Shown: piece by piece, positions 43,191-51,759 of the stretch
How the letters are laid out: each line of letters opens with the position of its first letter
How positions within the stretch are numbered: the first letter of the stretch is position 1
From: Bacteroidaceae bacterium
GTDB taxonomy: Bacteria; Bacteroidota; Bacteroidia; Bacteroidales; Bacteroidaceae
Direction of reading: 5' to 3'
Assembly (NCBI GenBank): GCA_017442855.1
Contig: JAFSPM010000002.1
Coordinates: forward strand, 1 to 64,000
Length of the DNA: 64,000 bases
The notes under the pieces: generated by a model
What the model was told of the DNA's origin: nothing
Seen by the model: only the letters and a program-made list of their open reading frames with translations
Database searches by the model: none
Program-made: the position numbers and the translations under genes

Positions 43191-45185
43191 TTATTCTGTT
43201 AGTGGTTTTAAGCGATCTATCAATTCATTACCCAAAGCAGTCTTTGTTTTGATATGGTCAAGCACAGCTGTTACAAACGGATTGCTTTCAAAATCACCAC
43301 GAACCTGTTCAAAGTCTTGTTCTTTCTCAAACTTAGTACCATCGGCTCCAAAGCCAGTCATAGACGACAACGAAAACTCTTTCTTGGCATCTTCATATAC
43401 CATTTTATCCAAGCCAACCACAGCTTCCTTCCATCTTTCAACAATATGTATGATATCAGAAGATGTAATCTTATCAGAATCCAAACCGTAGAATTCAAGC
43501 ATACGATCATAAGCCCAAGTCCATTCGTAAGTGTAATAATTAGTATGCATGCGCATAAAATCTGCGTTGATTTCTTTCAGCTTGTTGACCTTTCCACTTT
43601 CAATATTGTCAAGCAGTTGATCCACTTCGCTCTTAGGAGCTATCAATCCAGAGATATCCACCCACTCGCCCTTACCGATAGTTGTATCTGGCTTGAGACG
43701 AGCACGGATTTCCTCGTCATTCTTAAAGGATATTCCTTCTAATCGCTTGATAACTGAGTTACCCAAGAATTTGCTAATGCCTATTTCATAAAACCTAATA
43801 CCATTTACCAACGATGAATTCTTGATTTTGGCACTGTGGTATGAATACTCATCGGATAACTCACCTGAAGCCTGGCGTAGACTTCTTAAAATCTCACATC
43901 CCTTAAACATTTTCTGAATGGTATAAGGACTCAACAAGTTATAGTTAATACAATCAAGCTTGTTGGAATCTGTACGGTTATCGCGCTTTGGCCACTTCTG
44001 TGCATCACGGATAGTTCCGACACTACGCAGATTAACACCAGGTACAAGATAAGTGGTATCCTTCTTCTCAATCAGGTAACTGAATGGCAGGTTCGATGTA
44101 TCAGAATGATTGACATGACGGCCCATGACCAGTGAGAAAGCGCCTACTCTGGATGGCCAAAGGATATAAGAGTCAGACGAAGTTTTGGCACCACGTTCTA
44201 AAATACCCTGATGGATAGGTCCCAATTTATACATGTGGTTACTCTGATTAGACCCAGAGCCTGCATTCATAAACGAGAACATACCAGCTATCAGCAAGGT
44301 AGATTTATGGTGTGTCACTGTAAATGGACCTGCAAAGATGGCACAAGCCTCACCGTTCTCCTCCTGACAATTGCTGAAGAACAAAGAGTCGGAAGCTGAG
44401 TAACTATGTCCCATTGTACAAGCTTGACCTACGAAGCAGCGTGTCAACATAGCACCGTCATCAAGGGTAGAGCCAGAAGATATAATGAAATCATCGCAGA
44501 TAACATTGTGGCCTATATGTACTGGGGCTTCCTCGTTACTATTAATTGATCCATTGTTTAAGCGGTTAGCGCCTATGATAGAAGCATACGAACCGATACG
44601 AACATTGATGATAGAGCCCACGTTCATAATGGTCACATGATCGGCAATCTCACCCACCTCAGATGCATGTTTATTGGAATAGTAATCGGCTATCTCGCGT
44701 AAGCGTACTGCCAGTTCAGGACGATGCCTATACATCGCCATGATATATGCTAACTGAGCAGAAAGTTTGTCGCTGATGGCAACCTCACGACCTCCCGTTT
44801 CATTCAGCACAGACGCCTCAACACCATTGCCAAAACGGGTTTTCCCATCCACTACAATATTGTCAACATTCTCAATGTATGTATTATCACCTATTGAGTA
44901 ATTGGCAATGTAATTGTGCACATTTTCTATATAGCACCCATTACCAATGGTGACGTTATGAAAAGTTACATGTCTCAAACCAGCATGCTTGATGATGCCA
45001 CCTTTCAAGGTAAACTCCCCATGCAATGAGCCTAAGCGGATATCACCCGAGAAATGGGTACCTACCACATACTGCGTATCGAAATCAGGTGCCACACACA
45101 CGTGATTCCAATCTGTGGCCGTACAGCCCTGAAGTTCAAGCTGTGCCACTTCGTTTGTTGTTAGATTTCTGTAATTCATATTCAT
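43191..45185 (-). CDS. DUF4954 family left-handed beta-helix protein
   Basis: 664 residues. From about residue 40 to 330 it shows hexapeptide-repeat-like segments (HAGLRHVTFHNVTIGNGCYI, NVGSIINVRIGSYASIIGAN), the left-handed beta-helix of NDP-sugar acyl/nucleotidyl transferases. The tail is a DUF4954/DUF6819-type region, helical near the end. No signal peptide. Function unknown; homologues are widespread in Bacteroidetes, and the fold suggests a sugar-nucleotide-related enzyme. It starts inside the hflX stop (ATGA, 45182-45185), so it is translationally coupled to HflX. Confidence 0.85.
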   Translation of the reverse strand: MNMNYRNLTTNEVAQLELQGCTATDWNHVCVAPDFDTQYVVGTHFSGDIRLGSLHGEFTLKGGIIKHAGLRHVTFHNVTIGNGCYIENVHNYIANYSIGDNTYIENVDNIVVDGKTRFGNGVEASVLNETGGREVAISDKLSAQLAYIMAMYRHRPELAVRLREIADYYSNKHASEVGEIADHVTIMNVGSIINVRIGSYASIIGANRLNNGSINSNEEAPVHIGHNVICDDFIISSGSTLDDGAMLTRCFVGQACTMGHSYSASDSLFFSNCQEENGEACAIFAGPFTVTHHKSTLLIAGMFSFMNAGSGSNQSNHMYKLGPIHQGILERGAKTSSDSYILWPSRVGAFSLVMGRHVNHSDTSNLPFSYLIEKKDTTYLVPGVNLRSVGTIRDAQKWPKRDNRTDSNKLDCINYNLLSPYTIQKMFKGCEILRSLRQASGELSDEYSYHSAKIKNSSLVNGIRFYEIGISKFLGNSVIKRLEGISFKNDEEIRARLKPDTTIGKGEWVDISGLIAPKSEVDQLLDNIESGKVNKLKEINADFMRMHTNYYTYEWTWAYDRMLEFYGLDSDKITSSDIIHIVERWKEAVVGLDKMVYEDAKKEFSLSSMTGFGADGTKFEKEQDFEQVRGDFESNPFVTAVLDHIKTKTALGNELIDRLKPLTE

Positions 45186-46435
45186 TGTTCTTCAGCTTGA
45201 GGATACAAGAAATCGTTATAAGGATATTTCTGCACATGCAGCTCTCTCACCCTCCTATACAATTCCTCCCTCAGGTTATCAATATTTGTCTTTTCCTTAG
45301 CAGAAATAAAAATGCAATCATCTTCTAACTTAGCCATCCAAGAATGCATCAATTCTTCCAACGACACGTTCTCCTTTGTCTTAGGTGTTAAATCGAATGG
45401 ATCTTTCTCAACAAACTTATAAGCATCAATTTTATTAAAGATTACCATTGTCGGCTTACCACCTGCATCTATTTCAGCCAGTGTCTTGTTCACCACCTTG
45501 ATCTGTTCCTCAAAATCAGGATGAGATATATCCACCACATGCATCAATAAATCGGCCTCACGCACTTCATCAAGAGTTGACTTAAAAGAGTCCACCAGGT
45601 CGGTAGGCAATTTGCGAATGAATCCTACTGTATCGCAAAGCAAAAAAGGCAAGTTATCTATCACAACTTTACGTACTGTCGTATCAAGTGTGGCAAACAA
45701 TTTGTTTTCGGCAAAGACTTCACTCTTGGCCATGAGGTTCATCATGGTCGACTTGCCTACATTAGTATAGCCAACCAGTGCCACACGTATCATTCGACCT
45801 CTATTCTTACGCTGGGTGGACATTTGCTTGTCGATATCAGCCAAACGCTGCTTAAGCAGTGACATACGGTTGAGGATGATTCGGCGGTCCATCTCCAACT
45901 GGGTCTCACCAGGACCTCGTAAGCCCACCATACCCTTGCCACCACCAGCGCCAGAACCACCACCCTGACGTTCCAAGTGTGTCCACAAGCGTTGCAAGCG
46001 AGGAAGCATGTATTTATATTGCGCCAATTCTACCTGTGTCTTTGCACTGGCGGTCTGGGCACGCATAGCAAAAATATCAAGAATAAGCGATGTTCGGTCA
46101 AGGATCTTTACTTTCAGCACCTGCTCAATATTACGCAACTGTTTAGGTGATAATTCATCATCAAAAATTACCATACCCACTTCGCGCTCTGCATCCTCCT
46201 CATCCAAAATATATTGTTTAATCTCCTGAAGCTTACCCTCACCTACATACGTTACTGCATGAGCCTGTACCAGCTTTTGAGTAAAACGGCGTACCACCTT
46301 GGCACCAGCAGTTTCTGCTAGAAACTCCAGCTCATCAAGATATTCATTCGTTTTCTGCTCATCCTGCCTTTGAGTAATCAAACCCACCAGTACAGCAGTC
46401 TCGGTTTTAGCCTCGGATATTACAAATTCCTTCAT
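45182..46435 (-). CDS. hflX: GTPase HflX
   Basis: 417 residues from the ATG at 46435. The N-terminal HflX domain contains AHAVTYVGEGKLQEIK, FDDELSPKQLRNIE and the glycine-rich GGGSGAGGGKGMVGLRGPGETQLE. The G domain follows with G1 ALVGYTNVGKST, G3 DTVGFIRKLP and G4 FNKID. HflX binds the ribosomal 50S subunit and splits stalled ribosomes. Coupled to the DUF4954 gene. Confidence 0.96.
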   Translation of the reverse strand: MKEFVISEAKTETAVLVGLITQRQDEQKTNEYLDELEFLAETAGAKVVRRFTQKLVQAHAVTYVGEGKLQEIKQYILDEEDAEREVGMVIFDDELSPKQLRNIEQVLKVKILDRTSLILDIFAMRAQTASAKTQVELAQYKYMLPRLQRLWTHLERQGGGSGAGGGKGMVGLRGPGETQLEMDRRIILNRMSLLKQRLADIDKQMSTQRKNRGRMIRVALVGYTNVGKSTMMNLMAKSEVFAENKLFATLDTTVRKVVIDNLPFLLCDTVGFIRKLPTDLVDSFKSTLDEVREADLLMHVVDISHPDFEEQIKVVNKTLAEIDAGGKPTMVIFNKIDAYKFVEKDPFDLTPKTKENVSLEELMHSWMAKLEDDCIFISAKEKTNIDNLREELYRRVRELHVQKYPYNDFLYPQAEEQ

Positions 46436-46514
46436 CAAAAAAAAGATAGTCGATATTTTAACAAGGCAAAAATAGTAAAATCCTATTAAAAACCAAGCAT
46501 CAAAGGCAAACTAT

Positions 46515-47453
46515 TTAGAGAAAGAATAGTGATGCACCGATTACACTGATAACAGCACCGACAATTTCAAGGGGTTTAACTTCTTGTTTGAACAGCAAAT
46601 GCGCAGGCCATATAATCAAAACAGGAACAAGTGCCATCAGTGTAGAAGCGATACCTGCCTCAGTATATTGTACTGCCATCAATGACAAAGAGACACCAAT
46701 AAATGGTCCTGTTAGCGTTGCCCCGATAGCAGCTTTCATGCCTTTACTATCTTTCAAGGCAACAGGTAAGGTATAAAACTGTCTTTGCAAAGCCATCACA
46801 CAAAGGAAACCCAAACTACCGGCTATAGCACGAATAAAGGTTGAGGCAAAGGGCAATAAGTCGTTCACGGCATCCATACCTTCAGGCACACCTGCCTCAT
46901 AGTAGTTCATGCCGACTTTGCTGAGTACCAGTCCCAGACCCTGACCAACCCCTGCACCAATGCCAAAAAGAACGCCTTTTACCGGCAATTTCAGCTCTAC
47001 TTTATGATGGCTTTCCTGGCTGCCTTTATTGAGTACCGACATACCGATGCCCACCAAAGTAATCGTCATACCCAGCCAAGCTTGCATGTGAAGATGTTCA
47101 CCCAACATCATCCAACTGGCGAAAGCAGCCGTTGGAGGAGCCAATGTCATAAACAATTGTCCGAAACGAGAGCCAATTAGAATATATGAATTAAAAAGGC
47201 AGAAGTCACCAAAGACATACCCCACCAAACCAGACATAAGAAGCCAAATCCAAGCTTGTGTATTGGCATATAAAGGAAAAGGAGAACCTGTGAATATCCA
47301 CATAGTGCAACCCAACAGAAGTAGTGAAAGCAACATGCGGATGACGTTTAGTTGTAAGGCTCCGAGCCGTTTACTGGCCACCTCAGAGCAGAGAGCCGTG
47401 ATGGTCCATGAAAAGGCCACCACTAGCGAAATGGTTTCACCTAAATATAACAT
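46515..47453 (-). CDS. EamA/DMT-superfamily transporter, 10 TM
   Basis: 312 residues, ten membrane segments in two EamA repeats (about 5-140 and 165-310), with a short polar linker. DMT proteins export or import metabolites; the substrate is unpredictable. Separated from hflX by about 80 bp and from the lipoprotein gene by a terminator. Confidence 0.88.
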   Translation of the reverse strand: MLYLGETISLVVAFSWTITALCSEVASKRLGALQLNVIRMLLSLLLLGCTMWIFTGSPFPLYANTQAWIWLLMSGLVGYVFGDFCLFNSYILIGSRFGQLFMTLAPPTAAFASWMMLGEHLHMQAWLGMTITLVGIGMSVLNKGSQESHHKVELKLPVKGVLFGIGAGVGQGLGLVLSKVGMNYYEAGVPEGMDAVNDLLPFASTFIRAIAGSLGFLCVMALQRQFYTLPVALKDSKGMKAAIGATLTGPFIGVSLSLMAVQYTEAGIASTLMALVPVLIIWPAHLLFKQEVKPLEIVGAVISVIGASLFFL

Positions 47454-47472
47454 CGTGAAGGTGATATAAAAT

Positions 47473-47493
47473 ATCCCGCCGTTTGGCGGGGAT
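47473..47493 (-). terminator. Terminator after the coiled-coil lipoprotein gene
   Basis: Minus strand ATCCCCGCC, AAAC loop, GGCGGGAT, then ATTTTATAT, 12 bp past the lipoprotein stop. Confidence 0.8.
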
Positions 47494-47504
47494 AAATGAT
47501 AGTT

Positions 47505-48383
47505 TTATTTTACCTGAATAACCAGATACTTGCTAGCACTCCAGAATTGTGTCGGATTATTGATATTTAAAGTCAACTCTCCTTTTTCATCCTTAACAAG
47601 TGAATAAGAGCTTGTAGGGTGATTGGAAAGCAGAGTAGCTGATTTTGAATACAGACGTATTTCTTTAGTGGTACGGATGTCGCACTCAGTGAAATAGTCC
47701 ATGTTAGCCTCATCGCTTGCCAAAATCTTACCTTTAGAAAACAGTCCATCACCAGTAAGGATCTTCTGTTCCTTCAACTCTGTCTTGGTACCGAACACAA
47801 ACCAAGCGGTATTCAATGCGCGATCTTGCTGCTCTACCACCTCTGTCTTAGCCATATTTTCAGATTTCAGTTCTTCGGTAACTGCTGTCAGTTCACTCAC
47901 AGCCTCATCCAATTCACGAATGCGGATATTCTTAGCCATCAGTTCTTCCTGCAAAGAAGCAATCTCTGCGGTTTTTTCCTCCAACTGCTTGGTGAAAGTA
48001 TCTACAGCTTTCTTCAACTGAGCGTTTTGGTTCTTGCTGGTAGCCAACTGAGCTGTCAGCTTCTCAATCTGATCACGATTTTCTTGCAAAGTCTTCTGAA
48101 TGAACTCAATATCACTTGCTATCTGCTGCTTAGCACTTGCAGAACCTTCTAAAACCGATCCGCGCTGCAAGTCAACACGGTTTTCTGCTGCATTAATCTG
48201 ACGGAAACCTTCAGTAATTTGGTTGAAAGTACCCATCATATCATCTAATTCAGCATCACGTGCATTCAATTCCGCCATCAGGGAGTCATTCTTTGCCTGT
48301 AAACTTTTGCTGCCACCACCCAGTCCGTCGCAGGAAGCGAAGCATACAGCAGCAGCCATTAATGTAAACAATAACTTTTTCAT
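47505..48383 (-). CDS. Coiled-coil lipoprotein
   Basis: 292 residues from the ATG at 48383, with a lipoprotein signal (FASCDG). Residues about 30-190 are a long heptad coiled coil (KQLEEKTAEIASLQEELMAK, IRELDEAVSELTAV). The C-terminal ~100 residues form a small globular domain (WFVFGTKTELKEQKI...ATLLSNHPTSSYS). A Bacteroides protein of this build has been described as a collagen-binding adhesin (Cbp1), a label I give with low certainty. It lies 12 bp downstream of rsmI and ends at a terminator. Confidence 0.75.
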   Translation of the reverse strand: MKKLLFTLMAAAVCFASCDGLGGGSKSLQAKNDSLMAELNARDAELDDMMGTFNQITEGFRQINAAENRVDLQRGSVLEGSASAKQQIASDIEFIQKTLQENRDQIEKLTAQLATSKNQNAQLKKAVDTFTKQLEEKTAEIASLQEELMAKNIRIRELDEAVSELTAVTEELKSENMAKTEVVEQQDRALNTAWFVFGTKTELKEQKILTGDGLFSKGKILASDEANMDYFTECDIRTTKEIRLYSKSATLLSNHPTSSYSLVKDEKGELTLNINNPTQFWSASKYLVIQVK

Positions 48384-48395
48384 ACACTTAAACAT

Positions 48396-49076
48396 TTAGT
48401 TTTTTCCAGCCACTACAATAACAAATTCACCGCGTGGCTCGGTTTCGGTGAAATGGTTAATTAATTCTCCTATCGTACCTCTAAGAGTTTCTTCATGAAC
48501 TTTCGAAATCTCTCTTGAGACTGCCGCCTGTCGGTCGTTACCTAAAACCTCCCCCAATTGAGTGAGGGTCTTAAGCACCCTGTACGGCGACTCATAGAAC
48601 ACCATAGTGCGAGTTTCCTCTGCCAATGCATTGATACGGGTCTGGCGCCCTTTCTTCTGAGGCAAAAAGCCTTCGAAGCAAAACCTGTCACAGGGCAGTC
48701 CACTATCAACCAATGCAGGAATGCAAGCAGTAGCTCCTGGAAGGCATTGCACTTCTATGCCAGCTTTGGCACATTCCCTTGCCAGTAAAAAACCTGGATC
48801 GGAAATACCTGGTGTCCCTGCGTCAGACATCAACGCCACCTGTTCACCTGCCTGCAAACGTTTCACCAACGGCTCCACCGTTTGGTGTTCATTAAACTTA
48901 TGATGAGCAAGCAATGACCCATGCTGAATATCGAAATGTTTCAGCAAGATGCCAGAGGTACGTGTATCCTCAGCCAGAATGACATCTGCTTCTTTCAAGA
49001 TACGAATGGCTCTTAGCGTCATATCCTCCATATTTCCTACTGGTGTAGGAACGATATACAGTATCCCCGTTTTCAT
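48396..49076 (-). CDS. rsmI: 16S rRNA (cytidine1402-2'-O)-methyltransferase
   Basis: 226 residues from the ATG at 49076, giving MKTGILYIVPTPVGNMEDMT, the family N-terminus; two further upstream starts at 49085 and 49088 are weaker. Marks are LAEDTRTSG, LMSDAGTPGISDPG and LPGATACIPALVDSGLP. RsmI methylates the ribose of C1402 in 16S rRNA with SAM. Its promoter (49099-49129) is part of a repeated element shared with the ribE region. Confidence 0.95.
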   Translation of the reverse strand: MKTGILYIVPTPVGNMEDMTLRAIRILKEADVILAEDTRTSGILLKHFDIQHGSLLAHHKFNEHQTVEPLVKRLQAGEQVALMSDAGTPGISDPGFLLARECAKAGIEVQCLPGATACIPALVDSGLPCDRFCFEGFLPQKKGRQTRINALAEETRTMVFYESPYRVLKTLTQLGEVLGNDRQAAVSREISKVHEETLRGTIGELINHFTETEPRGEFVIVVAGKN

Positions 49077-49097
49077 GCTTATCATCAATTTTCGGTG

Positions 49098-49179
49098 GCA
49101 AAATTACGAATAATTGAGTGCAGAACAAAATAAGCAGCTTATTTTTTATGCTGAGATGAAGTAATTTATCAAAAGTTAC
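49098..49179 (-). repeat. Conserved promoter-bearing element, copy B
   Basis: Minus-strand copy of the element at 26978-27060, about 84% identical by eye over 83 positions with one gap. It carries the same GTAACTT/AAATTAC near-palindrome, the GCATAAAAAATAAGC block, ATAAGC-GCTTAT palindrome, GTTCTGC, and the promoter TTTG (49126-49129), 19 bp, TAATTTTG (49099-49106). Confidence 0.8.
49099..49129 (-). promoter_or_regulatory. Promoter of rsmI
   Basis: Minus strand TTTG (49126-49129), 19 bp, TAATTTTG (49099-49106). Predicted start near 49092, 16 nt before the ATG at 49076. Confidence 0.7.
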
Positions 49180-49200
49180 GAATAAATCAATATAATGTAT

Positions 49201-49208
49201 TACATTTG
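49201..49208 (+). promoter_or_regulatory. -7 element of tdk
   Basis: TACATTTG, exact TAnnTTTG, 21 bp before the tdk ATG at 49230. The -33 side is not clear. Confidence 0.5.
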
Positions 49209-49229
49209 TGACTAAAATTAGTACTTTGT

Positions 49230-49811
49230 ATGGAGGTTTATTCTGAAAATAACATGCAGGAAACCCGTCGTAGAGGCCGTATCGAAGTGATTTGCGGGTC
49301 TATGTTCTCTGGTAAAACAGAAGAATTGATACGCCGTTTGAAACGTGCCAAGTTTGCCAAGCAGAAAGTGGAGATTTTCAAGCCAGCCATCGACACCAGG
49401 TATTCTGAAGAGGAAGTGGTAACACACGAAGGACAGAGCATCGCTTCCACACCCCTTGACACATCTGCCAGTATTCTGCTACTATCTTCTGACATTGATG
49501 TGGTGGGCATTGACGAGGCACAATTCTTCGACGATGGTTTGCCCGATGTATGCAATCAATTGGCCGATAATGGTGTACGTGTCATTGTGGCAGGACTGGA
49601 CATGGACTTTCGTGGTATTCCTTTCGGACCGATGCCGCAACTGATGGCCATTGCCGACGAAGTAACCAAAGTACATGCCATCTGTGTACAGTGTGGCGAC
49701 TTGGCCATGTATTCGCATCGCAAAGTAAGCGGTGAAAAGCAGGTGATGCTAGGAGAGACACAAGAATATGAACCTTTGTGTAGGGCTTGCTATAACAAGA
49801 TTAAAAAATGA
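49230..49811 (+). CDS. tdk: Thymidine kinase
   Basis: 193 residues. P-loop [13 protein letters not shown] (about 21-33), the Walker B-like [11 protein letters not shown], and a zinc-finger pair in CVQCGD and CRACYNK; type II thymidine kinase. It phosphorylates thymidine to dTMP. The start at 49230 matches the family N-terminus (a polar stretch before [12 protein letters not shown]). The AI-2E-type gene overlaps its stop by 4 bp. Confidence 0.96.
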   Translation: MEVYSENNMQETRRRGRIEVICGSMFSGKTEELIRRLKRAKFAKQKVEIFKPAIDTRYSEEEVVTHEGQSIASTPLDTSASILLLSSDIDVVGIDEAQFFDDGLPDVCNQLADNGVRVIVAGLDMDFRGIPFGPMPQLMAIADEVTKVHAICVQCGDLAMYSHRKVSGEKQVMLGETQEYEPLCRACYNKIKK

Positions 49812-50905
49812 GCAGTATGTTGGACAAAAAAATTACATTCGACAGTTTTATACGTACCATAACAGCCATTTTGCTGGCAGTGGCCATCCTGATGATACTC
49901 AACCGACTGAGTAGTGTGTTGCTGCCGTTTTTCGTGGCATGGCTCATCGCCTACCTAATATTCCCTTTGGTGCAGTTTTTCCAACACAAATGCCGCTTGA
50001 AGTTTCGTGTAGTGGCCATAGCATGTGCCATCCTGGTAGTAACGATGGTAGGACTGGGTGTGTTTTACCTGATAATTCCTCCATTGGTGACAGAATCGTT
50101 GCGCATCAAGGACCTGTTAATAGAATATATAGAATCGTCTCCCCCCAACGGCATACCAGCTATTATCCACAATTTTTTAACAGAACATCTCAAATTAGAA
50201 CATATTAAAGTTTTGTTCCAGCGGGAAGATTTCCTCAACGCCTTGCGCGATGCCTTGCCCAAAGTATGGATGGTTGTAACCGAAAGCATCAACGTGGTGT
50301 TCAGCTTCTTCTCACTGATTATGATACTGCTTTATACTATTTTTATCCTTCTGGATTATGAAAGCATCTCAGAAGGATGGGTGAACCTGGTACCCAAGCG
50401 CTTTCGCCCAATGTGTGTAAGGCTGGTGGGAGACGTAAAAGACAGTATGAACAAGTATTTTCGTGGCCAAGCAATGGTAGCCACTTGTGTCGGCATCTTG
50501 TTCTCCATTGGTTTCCTCATCATCGACTTCCCATTGGCGATAGGTCTAGGTTTGTTCATTGGTTTACTAAACATGGTACCATACTTGCAACTCATCGGCT
50601 TTATTCCCACCATCATATTGGCCATTCTGAAAGCTACGGATACAGGGGGAAATTTCTGGCTTATCTTGCTCTCTGCCCTTGCGGTGTTTGCCGTGGTGCA
50701 GACCATTCAAGATACATTCCTCACGCCTAAGATCATGGGCAAGGTTACGGGACTTAGTCCTGCCATCATTCTGCTCTCGCTATCCATTTGGGGATCGTTG
50801 ATGGGCATCATGGGTATGATCATTGCGTTACCAATCACCACTTTACTCATAGCCTACTATCAGAAATATGTGATTGATCGGGAACGCCACCCAAAACCTG
50901 AATAA
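49808..50905 (+). CDS. AI-2E family transporter (YdiK/PerM type)
   Basis: 365 residues, about seven membrane segments, with [20 protein letters not shown] near the start and [20 protein letters not shown] and [20 protein letters not shown] in the C-terminal half, typical of the AI-2E exporter/PerM family. Substrate not known. Overlaps tdk by 4 bp, so the pair is coupled. Confidence 0.9.
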   Translation: MSSMLDKKITFDSFIRTITAILLAVAILMILNRLSSVLLPFFVAWLIAYLIFPLVQFFQHKCRLKFRVVAIACAILVVTMVGLGVFYLIIPPLVTESLRIKDLLIEYIESSPPNGIPAIIHNFLTEHLKLEHIKVLFQREDFLNALRDALPKVWMVVTESINVVFSFFSLIMILLYTIFILLDYESISEGWVNLVPKRFRPMCVRLVGDVKDSMNKYFRGQAMVATCVGILFSIGFLIIDFPLAIGLGLFIGLLNMVPYLQLIGFIPTIILAILKATDTGGNFWLILLSALAVFAVVQTIQDTFLTPKIMGKVTGLSPAIILLSLSIWGSLMGIMGMIIALPITTLLIAYYQKYVIDRERHPKPE

Positions 50906-50926
50906 AGAACAAAAAAGCACAATATA

Positions 50927-50958
50927 TTTGCAGGAGAGTTTAATATTGAGTAAATTTG
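50927..50958 (+). promoter_or_regulatory. Promoter of the amidase-ior-aminotransferase operon
   Basis: TTTG (50927-50930), 20 bp, TAAATTTG (50951-50958). Predicted start near 50965, about 31 nt before the ATG at 50996. Confidence 0.75.
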
Positions 50959-50995
50959 CAACTCTATTTGTTGAATACAGCTCAAAACGTCAGTT

Positions 50996-51757
50996 ATGAG
51001 GGTTATTATTTTACAACATGATATAAAATGGTCTTGTCCTGCCGATAACCAGCAGCATTTGGAAACGATGCTGTTACAGCAACCTAAGGCCGACCTATAC
51101 GTACTGGCAGAAATGTTCTCTACGGGTTTTGCCACCGAGCCTGAAGGTATAGCGGAAAACAATTGCTCTTCATTGCAATGGATGAAACGCATGGCCTCCC
51201 AGCTGGATGCCGCTATAGCAGGTAGTGTGGCTACTGAGGAGAATGGCAAATTCTACAATCGACTCTATTTCGTGCAGCCAGATGGCACTATGTCTTTTTA
51301 CGATAAGCACCATCTTTTTACATATAGTGGTGAAGACAAACGTTTCACCCGTGGTGACAATCGGGTGGTAGTGGAGTATCGTGGCATAAGGTTCATGTTG
51401 CAAGTATGTTACGACCTGCGTTTCCCTGTGTTTAGCCGTAACAAAGGCGACTACGATGCAATGATATATGTAGCTAGTTGGCCTTCTTCACGAATTGAAG
51501 TCTGGAAAACCTTGCTTCGTGCCAGGGCCATAGAGAACCAATGCTATATAATAGGTGTAAATCGTGTTGGCAATGATCCGAAATGCCAATACCAAGGTGG
51601 CTCTGCCATCATCAACCCTTACGGACAGACATTGGCGGCTCCTGCCGATTTCCAGGAGGCGGCAGTTTCTGCAGACATTAACTTAGACACATTGAATGCA
51701 TTCCGTGAGAAATTTCCTGTATTAAATGATGCTGATGAATTTATAATTGAAAACTAA
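50996..51757 (+). CDS. Nitrilase-family amidase (omega-amidase, YafV-like)
   Basis: 253 residues. The carbon-nitrogen hydrolase triad is visible: Glu in LAEMFSTGF, Lys in YDKHHLF and Cys in QVCYDLRFPVF. Closest to omega-amidases such as YafV, which hydrolyse 2-oxoglutaramate and similar keto-acid amides to ammonia and the keto acid. It is the first gene of a transcript with iorA just 2 bp downstream, so the amide product may link to the transaminase in the same cluster. Confidence 0.9.
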   Translation: MRVIILQHDIKWSCPADNQQHLETMLLQQPKADLYVLAEMFSTGFATEPEGIAENNCSSLQWMKRMASQLDAAIAGSVATEENGKFYNRLYFVQPDGTMSFYDKHHLFTYSGEDKRFTRGDNRVVVEYRGIRFMLQVCYDLRFPVFSRNKGDYDAMIYVASWPSSRIEVWKTLLRARAIENQCYIIGVNRVGNDPKCQYQGGSAIINPYGQTLAAPADFQEAAVSADINLDTLNAFREKFPVLNDADEFIIEN

Positions 51758-51759
51758 AT

